Positions 1-6,815 of a stretch of 6,978 nt of DNA are shown here, one piece after another. The stretch is from Clostridiales bacterium. Lineage in GTDB: Bacteria; Bacillota; Clostridia; Lachnospirales; WQUN01. The notes below the pieces were generated by a model. It was given only the letters and a program-made list of their open reading frames with translations. It was not told the origin of the DNA and searched no databases. The first letter of the stretch is position 1; every line of letters starts with the position of its first letter. The stretch spans positions 1-6,978 of the forward strand of contig JAISWA010000275.1 of NCBI GenBank assembly GCA_031271275.1, written 5' to 3'. A program made the translations under genes and the position numbers.

Positions 1-870
1 GCCCAACGCCATCAGGCTCTCGGTACGGAATTGCCGCTCTGTTTCGACAAGGCGGCGTGTTGCTTCCATCAAAGAATCCGTGCGCGGCTGTGCGTGTTCT
101 TGTAATCCCCTGCGGGCACGCGCCGCGACGCCCGCGACCTGCGCCGGGACGGAAACGCCCCAACATTGCCCGGCGTCGGCGGTTTTTTTAAGCAGCGCCT
201 TGTCCGACGCAAGCATATAACCGAGGCGCAGGCCAGCGAGCGCGTAGGTTTTCGTCAGCGCTTTAAGCACTACAAGCCCCGGCATTTGATATAAATATTT
301 CTTCGCGGAAACGCCGACGCGGGTAAACGCTATAAAGCACTCGTCAACGACGGTCAGTATATGGTTTTCATGGGCGCGATGCAGGATTTTTTCCAGAAGC
401 CCGCCGTTTATCAACCGACCCGTCGGGTTGTTCGGGTTGCACAGAAACAGCATGTCGGTTTCCGGAGTTAATCGCTCAAGCATATTTTCCGCAACCTCGA
501 AATTATTTTCCGGGAATAAAGTATGCCGCGTCACGCTGCACCCCGCCTGTTCCAACGCGCGCTCGTATTCCGAAAAAGTGGGGGCGAGCACCAACGCGGA
601 ACGCGGCTTCACGGCGCGGCAAAGCCGGTGGATTAAATCCGCCGCGCCGTTACCGCAGAGGATAAAATCTTCCGGCACATTTTCATACGCCGCGACAGCC
701 CCGCGAAGTTCCCGGCATTCCGGGTCGGGGTAACGGGAAAATTCATCCACCCGGGAAATAAGCGCGTCGCGGACTTCCTCCGGCATACCCAACGGGTTCG
801 TGTTTACCGAAAAATCCAATAGCACCTTCGTGTTGGCGTAAATATCGCCGCCGTGCTCATATTTATCCAT
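1..870 (-). CDS. cobD: Threonine-phosphate decarboxylase CobD (3' end cut off by window edge)
   Basis: A PLP-dependent class I/II aminotransferase-fold enzyme. CobD decarboxylates L-threonine O-3-phosphate to (R)-1-aminopropan-2-ol phosphate, the linker that CbiB attaches to the corrinoid. The window holds 290 codons from the start; the family is usually about 350-370 residues, so the C-terminal small domain is outside. Visible motifs are N-terminal HGGDIY (6-11), DFSVNTNPLG (19-28), RYPDP (46-50), NPNNPTG (145-151), VVDECFIAF (174-182), and ALTKTYALAGLRLGY (204-218) with K207 as the expected PLP-binding lysine. Histidinol-phosphate aminotransferase is the closest alternative, but the HGG-DFS-N-NPLG start and the position directly after cbiB favour CobD. 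The ATG at 868-870 lies 8 nt inside the end of cbiB, behind a G-rich stretch (GGGGGTGGG), so translation is probably coupled. No frameshift is seen. Confidence 0.93.
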   Translation of the reverse strand, partial: MDKYEHGGDIYANTKVLLDFSVNTNPLGMPEEVRDALISRVDEFSRYPDPECRELRGAVAAYENVPEDFILCGNGAADLIHRLCRAVKPRSALVLAPTFSEYERALEQAGCSVTRHTLFPENNFEVAENMLERLTPETDMLFLCNPNNPTGRLINGGLLEKILHRAHENHILTVVDECFIAFTRVGVSAKKYLYQMPGLVVLKALTKTYALAGLRLGYMLASDKALLKKTADAGQCWGVSVPAQVAGVAARARRGLQEHAQPRTDSLMEATRRLVETERQFRTESLMALG

Positions 871-1867
871 ACAATACCCACCCCCACGCCGCCCTGAAGA
901 TAAGCGCGCATACCGTTGCCGCCAAAGACGACGCGTACATCAGCCGGTTGGCGCGTTTGATATCCTCCGGCTCGACAGGGCGCGTGTCGTCCCCGATAAA
1001 GGGTTTCTCCACCTTTTTCCCGAAGTAAACCGCGGGCCCCGCTAACCGGACACCCAACGCGCCGGCGCAAACGGATTCCGTCTGCGCGGAGTTCGGGCTA
1101 GCGTGCTTGCGCCTGTCCCGCCGCCATATCCGCAGCGCGTTTTTTCCGTCGAAACCAAACGGAGATAATACATACGCGCACAAAATCATCAGCGCGGCGC
1201 ACAGCCGCGACGGAATATAATTCAAAAAATCATCCAACTTTGCCGCCGCCCGCCCAAAGTATAAATACTTTTCATTTTTATAGCCCACCATGGAATCCAT
1301 CGTATTAACCGCTTTGTACGCGCAGCCCAGTACGGGACCGCCGAGCATGAGGTAAAAAACCGAGGCGGCGACGCCGTCGGAGGTATTTTCCGCGACGGTT
1401 TCCACCGCGGCGCGGGCAATGCCTTCCCGGTCAAGGACGGAGGTATCGCGCCCCACGATCATGGAAACATGCCGCCTTGCCGCTTCCACGTCCCCGGCGA
1501 GCAGGCTGTCGCAAACTTTCATGCTTTCCACTTTTAAGGACTTTGCCGCGAGCAGTTGGTAGGTCAGGAAACTTTCCAAAACGAACCCCAAAGCAGGGGA
1601 CAGCGCGTAAAAAAAAGACAGCAGCGCGAAGGGAACCCCCGCGCTTAACAAAACGGTAAGGGAAACTAAAAAAACGCCGCCGGTAATTTCGCCCGAAGGG
1701 GAAGCGGGGAGAACGCGCCGCAGTATTTTTTCCAGAAGGGCAATCCATTTCCCCATCCCCCGCACCATATGGGGGAACCGGTACGGGTCGCCAAACAGGC
1801 GGTCCAGGATAAAACCCGCAAGCAGCGCCGCAGCCGAGCCTATGAAGATAAACTTATTCACAGCCAT
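863..1867 (-). CDS. cbiB: Adenosylcobinamide-phosphate synthase CbiB
   Basis: Integral membrane enzyme that joins adenosylcobyric acid to aminopropanol (phosphate), giving adenosylcobinamide (phosphate). It is 334 residues, normal for the family. Family motifs occur in order: LDRLFGDP (21-28), HMVRGMGKWI (33-42, the usual HPV-IG-I region), ETVAENTSDGV (156-166), AVNTMDSMVGYKNEKY (186-201), GRAAAKLDDFLNYIPSRL (205-222), and KHASPNSAQTESVCAGALG (254-272). Hydrophobic segments near residues 6-22, 62-98, 165-183, 221-236 and 311-332 fit a membrane protein. The frame stays open upstream to 2029, but that part lies inside cobS and has no family similarity. The chosen ATG begins MAVNKF just before the first membrane helix. 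A GGAGG lies 12 nt upstream (1880-1884), with a closer GGGGCGGA. The gene overlaps the cobS end by 10 nt and cobD by 8 nt. Confidence 0.95.
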   Translation of the reverse strand: MAVNKFIFIGSAAALLAGFILDRLFGDPYRFPHMVRGMGKWIALLEKILRRVLPASPSGEITGGVFLVSLTVLLSAGVPFALLSFFYALSPALGFVLESFLTYQLLAAKSLKVESMKVCDSLLAGDVEAARRHVSMIVGRDTSVLDREGIARAAVETVAENTSDGVAASVFYLMLGGPVLGCAYKAVNTMDSMVGYKNEKYLYFGRAAAKLDDFLNYIPSRLCAALMILCAYVLSPFGFDGKNALRIWRRDRRKHASPNSAQTESVCAGALGVRLAGPAVYFGKKVEKPFIGDDTRPVEPEDIKRANRLMYASSLAATVCALIFRAAWGWVLYG

Positions 1868-2631
1868 TCCGCCCCGACGCCTCCGATTAAAAAGCCCGCC
1901 AATAAAGTCAGCTCGATTTTTTGCAAAAAAAAGCCGGTGGTATCTCCGGTAATCCCGCCAAAATATTTCGCCGCCATTTTCCGATACCCGAGCGTTACGG
2001 GAACGCACAGCGCAAGCCCCGCAAGGCACTGCGGGAAAGCGGACCGCGCAAGCCCCGCCATGGAAGCGACCGAAAAAAACGCCAGAAGAATCCCCGCCAA
2101 AGGGCGGTCGGTATGGCGCGTGAAATCCGAAAGCATTCCGTCGGCGCGGGCTTTTTTAAAAAACATCGCGCCGCTTGCGGCAAAGCATCGGGAAATGATA
2201 AAAACCCAACCGAAACCCGTATCAAGGCTGCGGGCGTACAATTCCGCGAGCAGCGCGAATTCAAGCAGCAAGTACAGGCATACGCGTATCACCGCGAACG
2301 CGCCCACATGGGGGTCTTTTAAAATTTCCAACCTTCGCGCCTTGTCCTGCCACGAGGAAAGCGCGTCGGAAGTGTCGCAGTATCCGTCCAAGTGTATTCC
2401 GCCCGTTAAAAAAACCGGAAGCGCCGCCGCGCCCGCCGCGAATAAACTTTGACCGACGCCAAAATACCGGCAGATTAACTGCCAGCCCCAAACCGCGAGG
2501 CCGATCACCGCGCCCACCCACGGAAGGAACGCGATGGAAATCTTCATTGCCTCGCCGTCCCATTTCACCCTCGGCGCGGGAATACGGGAGTAAGCCGAGA
2601 ACACGATCAATAGGGCTTTAAAATATCGCAT
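1858..2631 (-). CDS. cobS: Adenosylcobinamide-GDP ribazoletransferase (cobalamin synthase) CobS
   Basis: Membrane enzyme that condenses adenosylcobinamide-GDP with alpha-ribazole or its 5'-phosphate to form the complete cobamide (phosphate). It has 257 residues, typical for CobS. Conserved polar motifs are FSAYSRIP (11-18), GGIHLDGYCDTSDAL (77-91) with the acidic residues thought to bind metal, RRLEILKDPHVGAFAVI (99-115), and GGITGDTTGF (225-234). Between them are several hydrophobic stretches (about 33-51, 61-77, 113-132, 140-155, 178-214, 240-254). The 'GYCDT' and 'LEILKDPH' variants resemble clostridial CobS as I recall it. The ATG has a good ribosome binding site (AAGGA, 7 nt spacer) inside the end of cobU, giving a 25-nt overlap. 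A long open frame on the opposite strand (1769-2452) shadows this gene and is not considered real. Confidence 0.95.
   Translation of the reverse strand: MRYFKALLIVFSAYSRIPAPRVKWDGEAMKISIAFLPWVGAVIGLAVWGWQLICRYFGVGQSLFAAGAAALPVFLTGGIHLDGYCDTSDALSSWQDKARRLEILKDPHVGAFAVIRVCLYLLLEFALLAELYARSLDTGFGWVFIISRCFAASGAMFFKKARADGMLSDFTRHTDRPLAGILLAFFSVASMAGLARSAFPQCLAGLALCVPVTLGYRKMAAKYFGGITGDTTGFFLQKIELTLLAGFLIGGVGAEWL
1880..1884 (-). promoter_or_regulatory. Probable ribosome binding site of cbiB (GGAGG)
   Basis: GGAGG lies 12 nt upstream of the cbiB ATG at 1867, inside cobS. The spacing is longer than ideal, and a GGGGCGGA directly before the ATG may share the role. It supports the internal ATG over the long open extension to 2029. 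Confidence 0.5.
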
Positions 2632-3113
2632 ACACTTATCCTTGTCATATCCACGGTCTTATCGGCGAACCCCGCGAGCCGTTCGTTCAGCCGGTTAAGC
2701 GCGGCAATATACGCGTTGGTTTCTTCATTATATTCCGGCGATTCCGCAAGCCCGCCGATGGAAACCAACACGGCGGCGCGGCATTTTTCGCAGAGCGAAA
2801 CGATATCGTTAAAAACGTCGCTTTTTTCCGCGCCGAACATCGCGTTGCCCAGTAAATTGGAAACGTCCTCCAACAGTACGACGGCGTCCGGGGGGAGTTC
2901 CAAACCGGAAATATGGGTTTTCTCCAACGTAATAAACCCGGAACGCGCCCGCTGCCTGCGGTGTTTTTCCACGCGGGCAAACCCTTCCTCGCCGCAGGGG
3001 ACCATGGTGGCGATATAATAAAGCGCCCCCGCGCCTGCCTGTAAGCTTACCGCGAGCTTTTCCGCGCAAGCGCTTTTCCCGCTGCCGTTCGGCCCGATAA
3101 TGAGCGCGGTCAT
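2607..3113 (-). CDS. cobU: Adenosylcobinamide kinase / adenosylcobinamide-phosphate guanylyltransferase CobU (divergent)
   Basis: Cytosolic bifunctional enzyme. It phosphorylates adenosylcobinamide and then transfers GMP to it, making adenosylcobinamide-GDP for CobS. The protein has 168 residues, close to the usual 170-185. Visible are a P-loop GPNGSGKS (7-14), YYIATM (32-37), and GEEGFARVEKHRRQR (41-55), in which H51 aligns with the His that is guanylylated in Salmonella CobU. Next come VVLLEDVSNLLGNAMF (78-93, the Walker B-like acidic region) and the EYNEETNAYIAALNRLNERLA helix region (127-147). Two departures from the family are visible. The P-loop is GPNGSGKS rather than the usual GGxxSGKS. 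The usual V-T/S-N-E-V after the last core strand reads VSIGG (117-121). Its place between cobT and cobS supports the assignment. The ATG overlaps the cobT stop by one base (TAATG), and only a weak CAGG precedes it, so translation is probably coupled to cobT. Confidence 0.9.
   Translation of the reverse strand: MTALIIGPNGSGKSACAEKLAVSLQAGAGALYYIATMVPCGEEGFARVEKHRRQRARSGFITLEKTHISGLELPPDAVVLLEDVSNLLGNAMFGAEKSDVFNDIVSLCEKCRAAVLVSIGGLAESPEYNEETNAYIAALNRLNERLAGFADKTVDMTRISVCDILKPY
2639..2643 (-). promoter_or_regulatory. Ribosome binding site of cobS (AAGGA)
   Basis: AAGGA with a 7-nt spacer to the cobS ATG, embedded in the end of cobU. It supports the cobS start at 2631 and therefore the 25-nt gene overlap. 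Confidence 0.7.
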
Positions 3114-4156
3114 TACGGGGCCTGCTTTACGCCTATGTCGTCATAGGTCGCGGCGTCCCGGTAAACCGCAAGCGCCATGTCGAGCAGCGGGAACAGCGCG
3201 ACGGCGCCGGTGCCTTCCCCCAAACGCATCCCCCCGTGTATGACGGGAGAAAAATTAAACTCCTCCAACAGCCATTGCGCGGCGGGTTCTTCGCTTACAT
3301 GGGACGGAATGATATAGCCGGTCACGGGCGGGCAAAGCCGCCGCGCGATCAGTGCCGCCGTACAGGAAATGAACCCGTCCGCCACGACGGGCACGCCATG
3401 CAGCGCCCCGCCTATAAACACCCCGGCGAGCGCCGCGATGTCCAAACCGCCGACTTTTCGCAAAACGTCCATCGGGTCGTTGGGGTCGGGCTTGTTTATT
3501 GTAAGCGCCGTTTCTATGGCGCTTATCTTTCGCGAAAGCCCCGCGTCGTCCAACCCCGCGCCGCGCCCGGTCACTTCTTTAACGGGGCGGTTAAGCAAAA
3601 CGGCACAGATGGCGCTTGAGGTGGTAGTGTTTCCGATTCCGACTTCGCCCGTCGCGATGAGGTTAAAGCCGCGTTCCTTTAATTCCCCGACCGTTTCTAT
3701 CCCGACGGTTAGCGCCTGTTCGGCGGTTTCGCGGCTCATGGCGGGGCGTTGGGTCATATCGTCCGTTCCGGGCATGAGTTTTTTGTCCCGCAGCCCGCTT
3801 ACCGTGTCCGCCATGCCCACGTCTATGGCGAGCACTTCCGCGCCGCAGCATTTTGCCATTACGGAAACGCTCGCGCCGCCTTTCCCCAACACTTCGGCTA
3901 CCGCCGCCGTCACTGCTTGCCCGTGAAGCGCCACGCCCCGGCGCGTAACGCCGTTGTCCGCGCAGAAAACCGCCACCGCCTTGCGCAGCGTTTCCATTTC
4001 AGCCGAACCGGACGCGGCGGCGATACGGATAAGCAGGTCCTCCAACTTGCCGAGGCTGCCCACGGGTTTCGCCACCCGGTTAAAACGTTCCGCGCATTCC
4101 CTTGCCGCCGCCGCGCTTACGGGCTTAATTTTTTGCAGCGCTTCCGCTAAATTCAT
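3113..4156 (-). CDS. cobT: Nicotinate-nucleotide:dimethylbenzimidazole phosphoribosyltransferase CobT
   Basis: Transfers phosphoribose from nicotinate mononucleotide to the lower-ligand base (classically 5,6-dimethylbenzimidazole), giving the alpha-ribotide used by CobS. It has 347 residues, family-typical. Motifs in order are KPVGSLGKLEDL (30-41), FCADNGVTRRGV (64-75), LAIDVGMADTV (109-119), GEVGIGNTTTSSAI (170-183) with E171, GRGAGLDDAGL (198-208), GGLDIAALAGVFIGG (236-250), DGFISCTAAL (260-269), SHVSEE (285-290), and GGMRLGEGTGA (308-318), where E314 matches the catalytic Glu of Salmonella CobT. No key residue is missing. The base it actually uses cannot be read from the sequence, because neither bluB nor bza genes are in the window. 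The ATG has a strong GGGAGG site 8 nt upstream, inside the cbiA coding sequence, so the two genes overlap by 32 nt. Confidence 0.97.
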   Translation of the reverse strand: MNLAEALQKIKPVSAAAARECAERFNRVAKPVGSLGKLEDLLIRIAAASGSAEMETLRKAVAVFCADNGVTRRGVALHGQAVTAAVAEVLGKGGASVSVMAKCCGAEVLAIDVGMADTVSGLRDKKLMPGTDDMTQRPAMSRETAEQALTVGIETVGELKERGFNLIATGEVGIGNTTTSSAICAVLLNRPVKEVTGRGAGLDDAGLSRKISAIETALTINKPDPNDPMDVLRKVGGLDIAALAGVFIGGALHGVPVVADGFISCTAALIARRLCPPVTGYIIPSHVSEEPAAQWLLEEFNFSPVIHGGMRLGEGTGAVALFPLLDMALAVYRDAATYDDIGVKQAP

Positions 4157-5516
4157 GATACATACCTCCCGTTTCCGCGAATTTCTCCGCCGTCTTAAGA
4201 CACGCCTTCACAAAATTCCCCGCGAAAACCGGGTTCGCCGGGAAAAATAACTGCGGGAACCCCGCGTATAAGGCGTCCGTCGCGTGCGCGCATTTATAAA
4301 TCAAGTCCCGCCCGGCTTTCCGCGCGGTAAACCCCTCGCCCTGCGCGTCGCTTTCCCAGTAATGGAACTCGTGCGCCCGGATGGATTCTCCCGCTTCGCA
4401 CAGCAGGTTGCCGCTTTCGGCGGTCAGCGTCAAATACCCGAACCGCCGCAAGCGCCCGGTCTTAAACGCCGCTCCGTTAATCACCCCGCACATGGGAAAA
4501 CCGTCGAGGGTTTCGTGCAGGTACAGGAACCCCCCGCCCTCCGCGATCATCGGAAGCCCGCGCTCCGCCGCGCGTTTAATGCTTTGCCGCATCGTAATAT
4601 TTTCTGACAGCGCTTTCGCGTGTTCCTCGGGGTACCCGCCGCATAAGTATAAGCCGCTGATATTTTCAGGAAGCTTCTCGCCGGAAAGCGGGCTGAAAAA
4701 TATAATTTCACCGCCGAGGGCGCGTAATAATGCCAGATTTTCTTCATACATAAAGCAAAACGCCGGATCCCGCGATACCGCGATTAACGCTCGCGCCGCC
4801 GGCGAAACCCTATCCGCCGGTTTGTTTTGCGCAAGCGCGTAACCCGGCGCGGACGCCGCCAACGCGAGCAAACCGTCCATATCCAGCGTTTGTTCGGCTT
4901 GTCGCCCAAGCTCAAACAAAATATTTTGAATATTTTTTATTTCCTCCGCCGCGAACAAACCCAAACGGCGGCTTGGCAGCTCCCATTCCCTATTGTGCGG
5001 AAGGAACCCGTAGGTTTTTACGCCCGCTTCAAGGGCGAGCTTTTTAAGGCCGGGGTATCGTTCCTCGCTTGCGTTGTTAAAAATAACGCCGGCAATGCCG
5101 CTGTCCTTTTTGTACCGCAAAAAACCTTGCATAACCGCGCCGTGGGAACGCCCCGCGCCTCGCGCGTTCACCGTAAGCACCGCCGACGTCCGGGTTTCCC
5201 GGGCGACCGTGTAGGCGGAAGCTTCGTCCGTTTCGGCGATGCCGTCATAATAGCCCATCGCGCCCTCTATGACGGAAATAGCGCCCGCGTGTGCGGCGAG
5301 ATGCCCGCGCAAACCCTCGCCGTCTAAAAAGAACGGGTCAAGGGTATATGCCGCCACGCCGGAAACCGACCGGTGGAACAGGGTATCGATATAATCCGGC
5401 CCGCATTTGAAAGCGGTCGGCGTCAGCCCCCGCGCCTTTATCGCGGACAGCGCCGCGCAGGTCACGGTCGTCTTTCCGCAGCCGCTGTGGGTTCCGGAAA
5501 TCAGCAGCCGGTTCAC
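4125..5516 (-). CDS. cbiA: Cobyrinic acid a,c-diamide synthase CbiA, with Gly replacing the glutaminase nucleophile Cys
   Basis: ATP-dependent enzyme that amidates the a and c acetate side chains of (cobalt-)cobyrinic acid, normally with glutamine as nitrogen donor. It has 463 residues, full length. The N-terminal synthetase domain (about 1-200) has the P-loop GTHSGCGKTT (8-17), KCGPDYIDT (37-45), LDPFFLD (59-65) and VIEGAMGYYDG (82-92). The C-terminal class I glutaminase-like domain (about 243-445) has GLYLCGGYPEEHA (288-300), GLPMIAEGGGFLYLHE (320-335) and AHEFHYW (381-387). The expected A-E-C-G-G motif reads A-E-G-G-G: residue 327, codon GGC at 4536-4538, is Gly where the thiol nucleophile should be. 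The His of EFHY (H385) remains. The rest of the frame is intact, so this does not look like a decayed gene. The start is GTG in a GTGA overlap with cbiET, preceded by a GGGGGG run. CobQ (cobyric acid synthase) is excluded by domain order and length. Confidence 0.94.
   Translation of the reverse strand: MNRLLISGTHSGCGKTTVTCAALSAIKARGLTPTAFKCGPDYIDTLFHRSVSGVAAYTLDPFFLDGEGLRGHLAAHAGAISVIEGAMGYYDGIAETDEASAYTVARETRTSAVLTVNARGAGRSHGAVMQGFLRYKKDSGIAGVIFNNASEERYPGLKKLALEAGVKTYGFLPHNREWELPSRRLGLFAAEEIKNIQNILFELGRQAEQTLDMDGLLALAASAPGYALAQNKPADRVSPAARALIAVSRDPAFCFMYEENLALLRALGGEIIFFSPLSGEKLPENISGLYLCGGYPEEHAKALSENITMRQSIKRAAERGLPMIAEGGGFLYLHETLDGFPMCGVINGAAFKTGRLRRFGYLTLTAESGNLLCEAGESIRAHEFHYWESDAQGEGFTARKAGRDLIYKCAHATDALYAGFPQLFFPANPVFAGNFVKACLKTAEKFAETGGMYHEFSGSAAKN
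4165..4170 (-). promoter_or_regulatory. Ribosome binding site of cobT (GGGAGG)
   Basis: GGGAGG with an 8-nt spacer to the cobT ATG. It lies inside the cbiA coding sequence and settles the cobT start despite the 32-nt overlap. It is the strongest ribosome binding site in the window, suggesting that cobT can initiate on its own rather than only by coupling. Confidence 0.8.
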
Positions 5517-6715
5517 GCGTCGCCCCCCGCGCTTATGACCGTCACCGGGTTTTGCGCTTCCATCCTATGCAGCCCGTTTATTTTTTTCCCCCGGGCGGCG
5601 TTTATCTGTAAAATTTCCGCTTCCATGCCCGCGCCCTCAAGCGCCGCCACCGCCGCCGCCACCGTTTCCACCGTTATCGCGGTTATGACGAGCCTTACTT
5701 GGGGGCTTTTCCGCAACACGGCGGAAATAATAGGCAGCATTTCCCCGCCGCTTCCGCCGATAAAAACCGCGCCGGGGCAGGGGAGCGTTTCCAACGCGGC
5801 GGGGGCTTCCCCCTGAATGAGGGTAACATTCCCGAGATGAAAATTTTTTACGTTTTGTTGTATAAGCCGGGCGGCGTCCTCCCGCCGCTCCACCGCGTAT
5901 ACGCCCCCCCGGTAAACGGCAAAAGCCGCCTCCACCGTTACCGAGCCGGTGCCCGCGCCGATATCCCAGAAAATATCTCCCGGTCTTAACCTGAGCCTTG
6001 AGAGTATAACCGCGCGTATTTCGGATTTGGTCATGGGTATTCCGGCGGCGCGTATAAACCGGTGGTCGGGTATCCCGCTTAAAACGCGGTCGTCGTAACG
6101 CTCGTTAACAAACAGCAGCACGGTATGGGAAGGGCAGCCGGTTTCCGGTAAATTTCCGGCGGCGGCGGTATAAATTTTCTCCGTCGCGCTTCCGATGTTT
6201 TCGCCGATATGCACCGGTATATCTTCCAACCCCGCTTCCGCAAGGGCGTAACCGATTTCGGCGGTGTTGTTCCCGGTCAGGCAAAAGGTCAGCCGGTTGC
6301 GCCGCACACAGTCGGCAACATTGACCCGCCGCCCGTGGGCGCTTACGAGCGCCGCGTCCTGCCACGGCATCTTTAATTTCGCGAAAAAAGCAACCACGGC
6401 GGAGACGCCGGGAACATACCGGACGTTATGCTCCCCCAACGCTTTCGATATCCCCGCCGCCGCGCTGTAAAACCCCACGTCCCCGGAAACTAGCACCGCG
6501 AAATCCGTCGCGGGGTTTTCCGTGACGATTCTCGCCACATCGGCGGGCGAGTAACAGGGGAACGAGGGCTTTGAGTCGATTTTAAGCGAACGGGAAACGG
6601 TTTCCAAAACCCCTTGCGCCCCGATTAAAACTTCGGCGCGGGTTATGGCGTCAACCGCTTCCCGCGTCAGACTGTTTTCGCCGATACCGATGCCCGCAAT
6701 AGCAATATTTTTCAT
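5513..6715 (-). CDS. cbiET: Fused cobalt-precorrin-7 C5-methyltransferase / cobalt-precorrin-6B C15-methyltransferase (decarboxylating) CbiET (CobL-type)
   Basis: Two SAM-dependent enzymes in one 400-residue chain. The N-terminal CbiE half (about 1-205) is a tetrapyrrole methylase: IAGIGIGENSLT (6-17), LVSGDVGFYSAA (75-86), PGVSAVVAFFAKL (102-114), LTGNNTAEIG (146-155). It methylates C-5. The C-terminal CbiT half (about 223-400) is a Rossmann-type methyltransferase: GIPMTKSEIRA (225-235), WDIGAGTGSVTVEAA (250-264), GGSGGEM (320-326), NAARGKKINGLH (372-383). It methylates C-15 and decarboxylates the C-12 acetate. The fusion is common in Clostridia and equals CobL of the aerobic pathway in layout. 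The ATG at 6713-6715 is chosen because MKNIAIAGIG matches family starts. A GTG two codons upstream (6721) is in frame and possible; neither has a strong ribosome binding site, only AGGTG just ahead of the ATG. The stop overlaps the cbiA GTG by 4 nt. Confidence 0.95.
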   Translation of the reverse strand: MKNIAIAGIGIGENSLTREAVDAITRAEVLIGAQGVLETVSRSLKIDSKPSFPCYSPADVARIVTENPATDFAVLVSGDVGFYSAAAGISKALGEHNVRYVPGVSAVVAFFAKLKMPWQDAALVSAHGRRVNVADCVRRNRLTFCLTGNNTAEIGYALAEAGLEDIPVHIGENIGSATEKIYTAAAGNLPETGCPSHTVLLFVNERYDDRVLSGIPDHRFIRAAGIPMTKSEIRAVILSRLRLRPGDIFWDIGAGTGSVTVEAAFAVYRGGVYAVERREDAARLIQQNVKNFHLGNVTLIQGEAPAALETLPCPGAVFIGGSGGEMLPIISAVLRKSPQVRLVITAITVETVAAAVAALEGAGMEAEILQINAARGKKINGLHRMEAQNPVTVISAGGDA

Positions 6716-6815
6716 ACGCACCTATCACATCAATATTTTGAAATCAAGCTATGGCGCCTTTGGCTACGTCATTCTGAGCGCAGTGAAGAATCATATCGCG
6801 TGCGGCGGAAGATTC
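6716..6815 (-). other. The only intergenic gap in the window, between cobK and cbiET
   Basis: A gap of about 100 nt, in contrast to the overlapping junctions of the rest of the operon. It contains most of the inverted-repeat element, then an A+T-richer leader just before cbiET. I find no convincing promoter. The best -35-like TTGATT (about 6746-6751 read on the minus strand) has no good -10 at proper spacing. No T-tract follows the hairpin, so it is not an intrinsic terminator. Read-through from cobK into cbiET is the likely arrangement. Confidence 0.6.

Noticed and set aside
428..733. Plus-strand open frame of 101 codons antisense to cobD
   Set aside because: It is a shadow of the PLP enzyme, with no motif and no plausible ribosome binding context.
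1868..2029. N-terminal extension of cbiB to an upstream ATG at 2029
   Set aside because: The extra 54 residues are wholly within cobS, Arg-rich and unlike CbiB. The internal ATG at 1867 precedes the first membrane helix and has GGAGG upstream.
1769..2452. Long open frame on the plus strand (227 codons) opposite cobS and the start of cbiB
   Set aside because: It lies antisense to two well-supported genes, is low-complexity and basic, has no recognisable motif, and is of the kind produced by codon bias in G+C-rich genes.
3369..3926. Plus-strand open frame of 185 codons antisense to cobT
   Set aside because: CobT is complete with all motifs on the other strand; this frame is Ser/Pro/Ala-rich without family features.
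4125..4137. A-rich run (GCAAAAAATTAA) at the cbiA end as a programmed frameshift site
   Set aside because: cbiA ends there in frame, and cobT has its own strong ribosome binding site and start; no downstream stimulatory structure is evident.
6719..6751. Promoter for cbiET (TTGATT followed by TAGGTG)
   Set aside because: The -10 candidate is poor and would overlap the start region of cbiET; the pathway context favours read-through from cobK.
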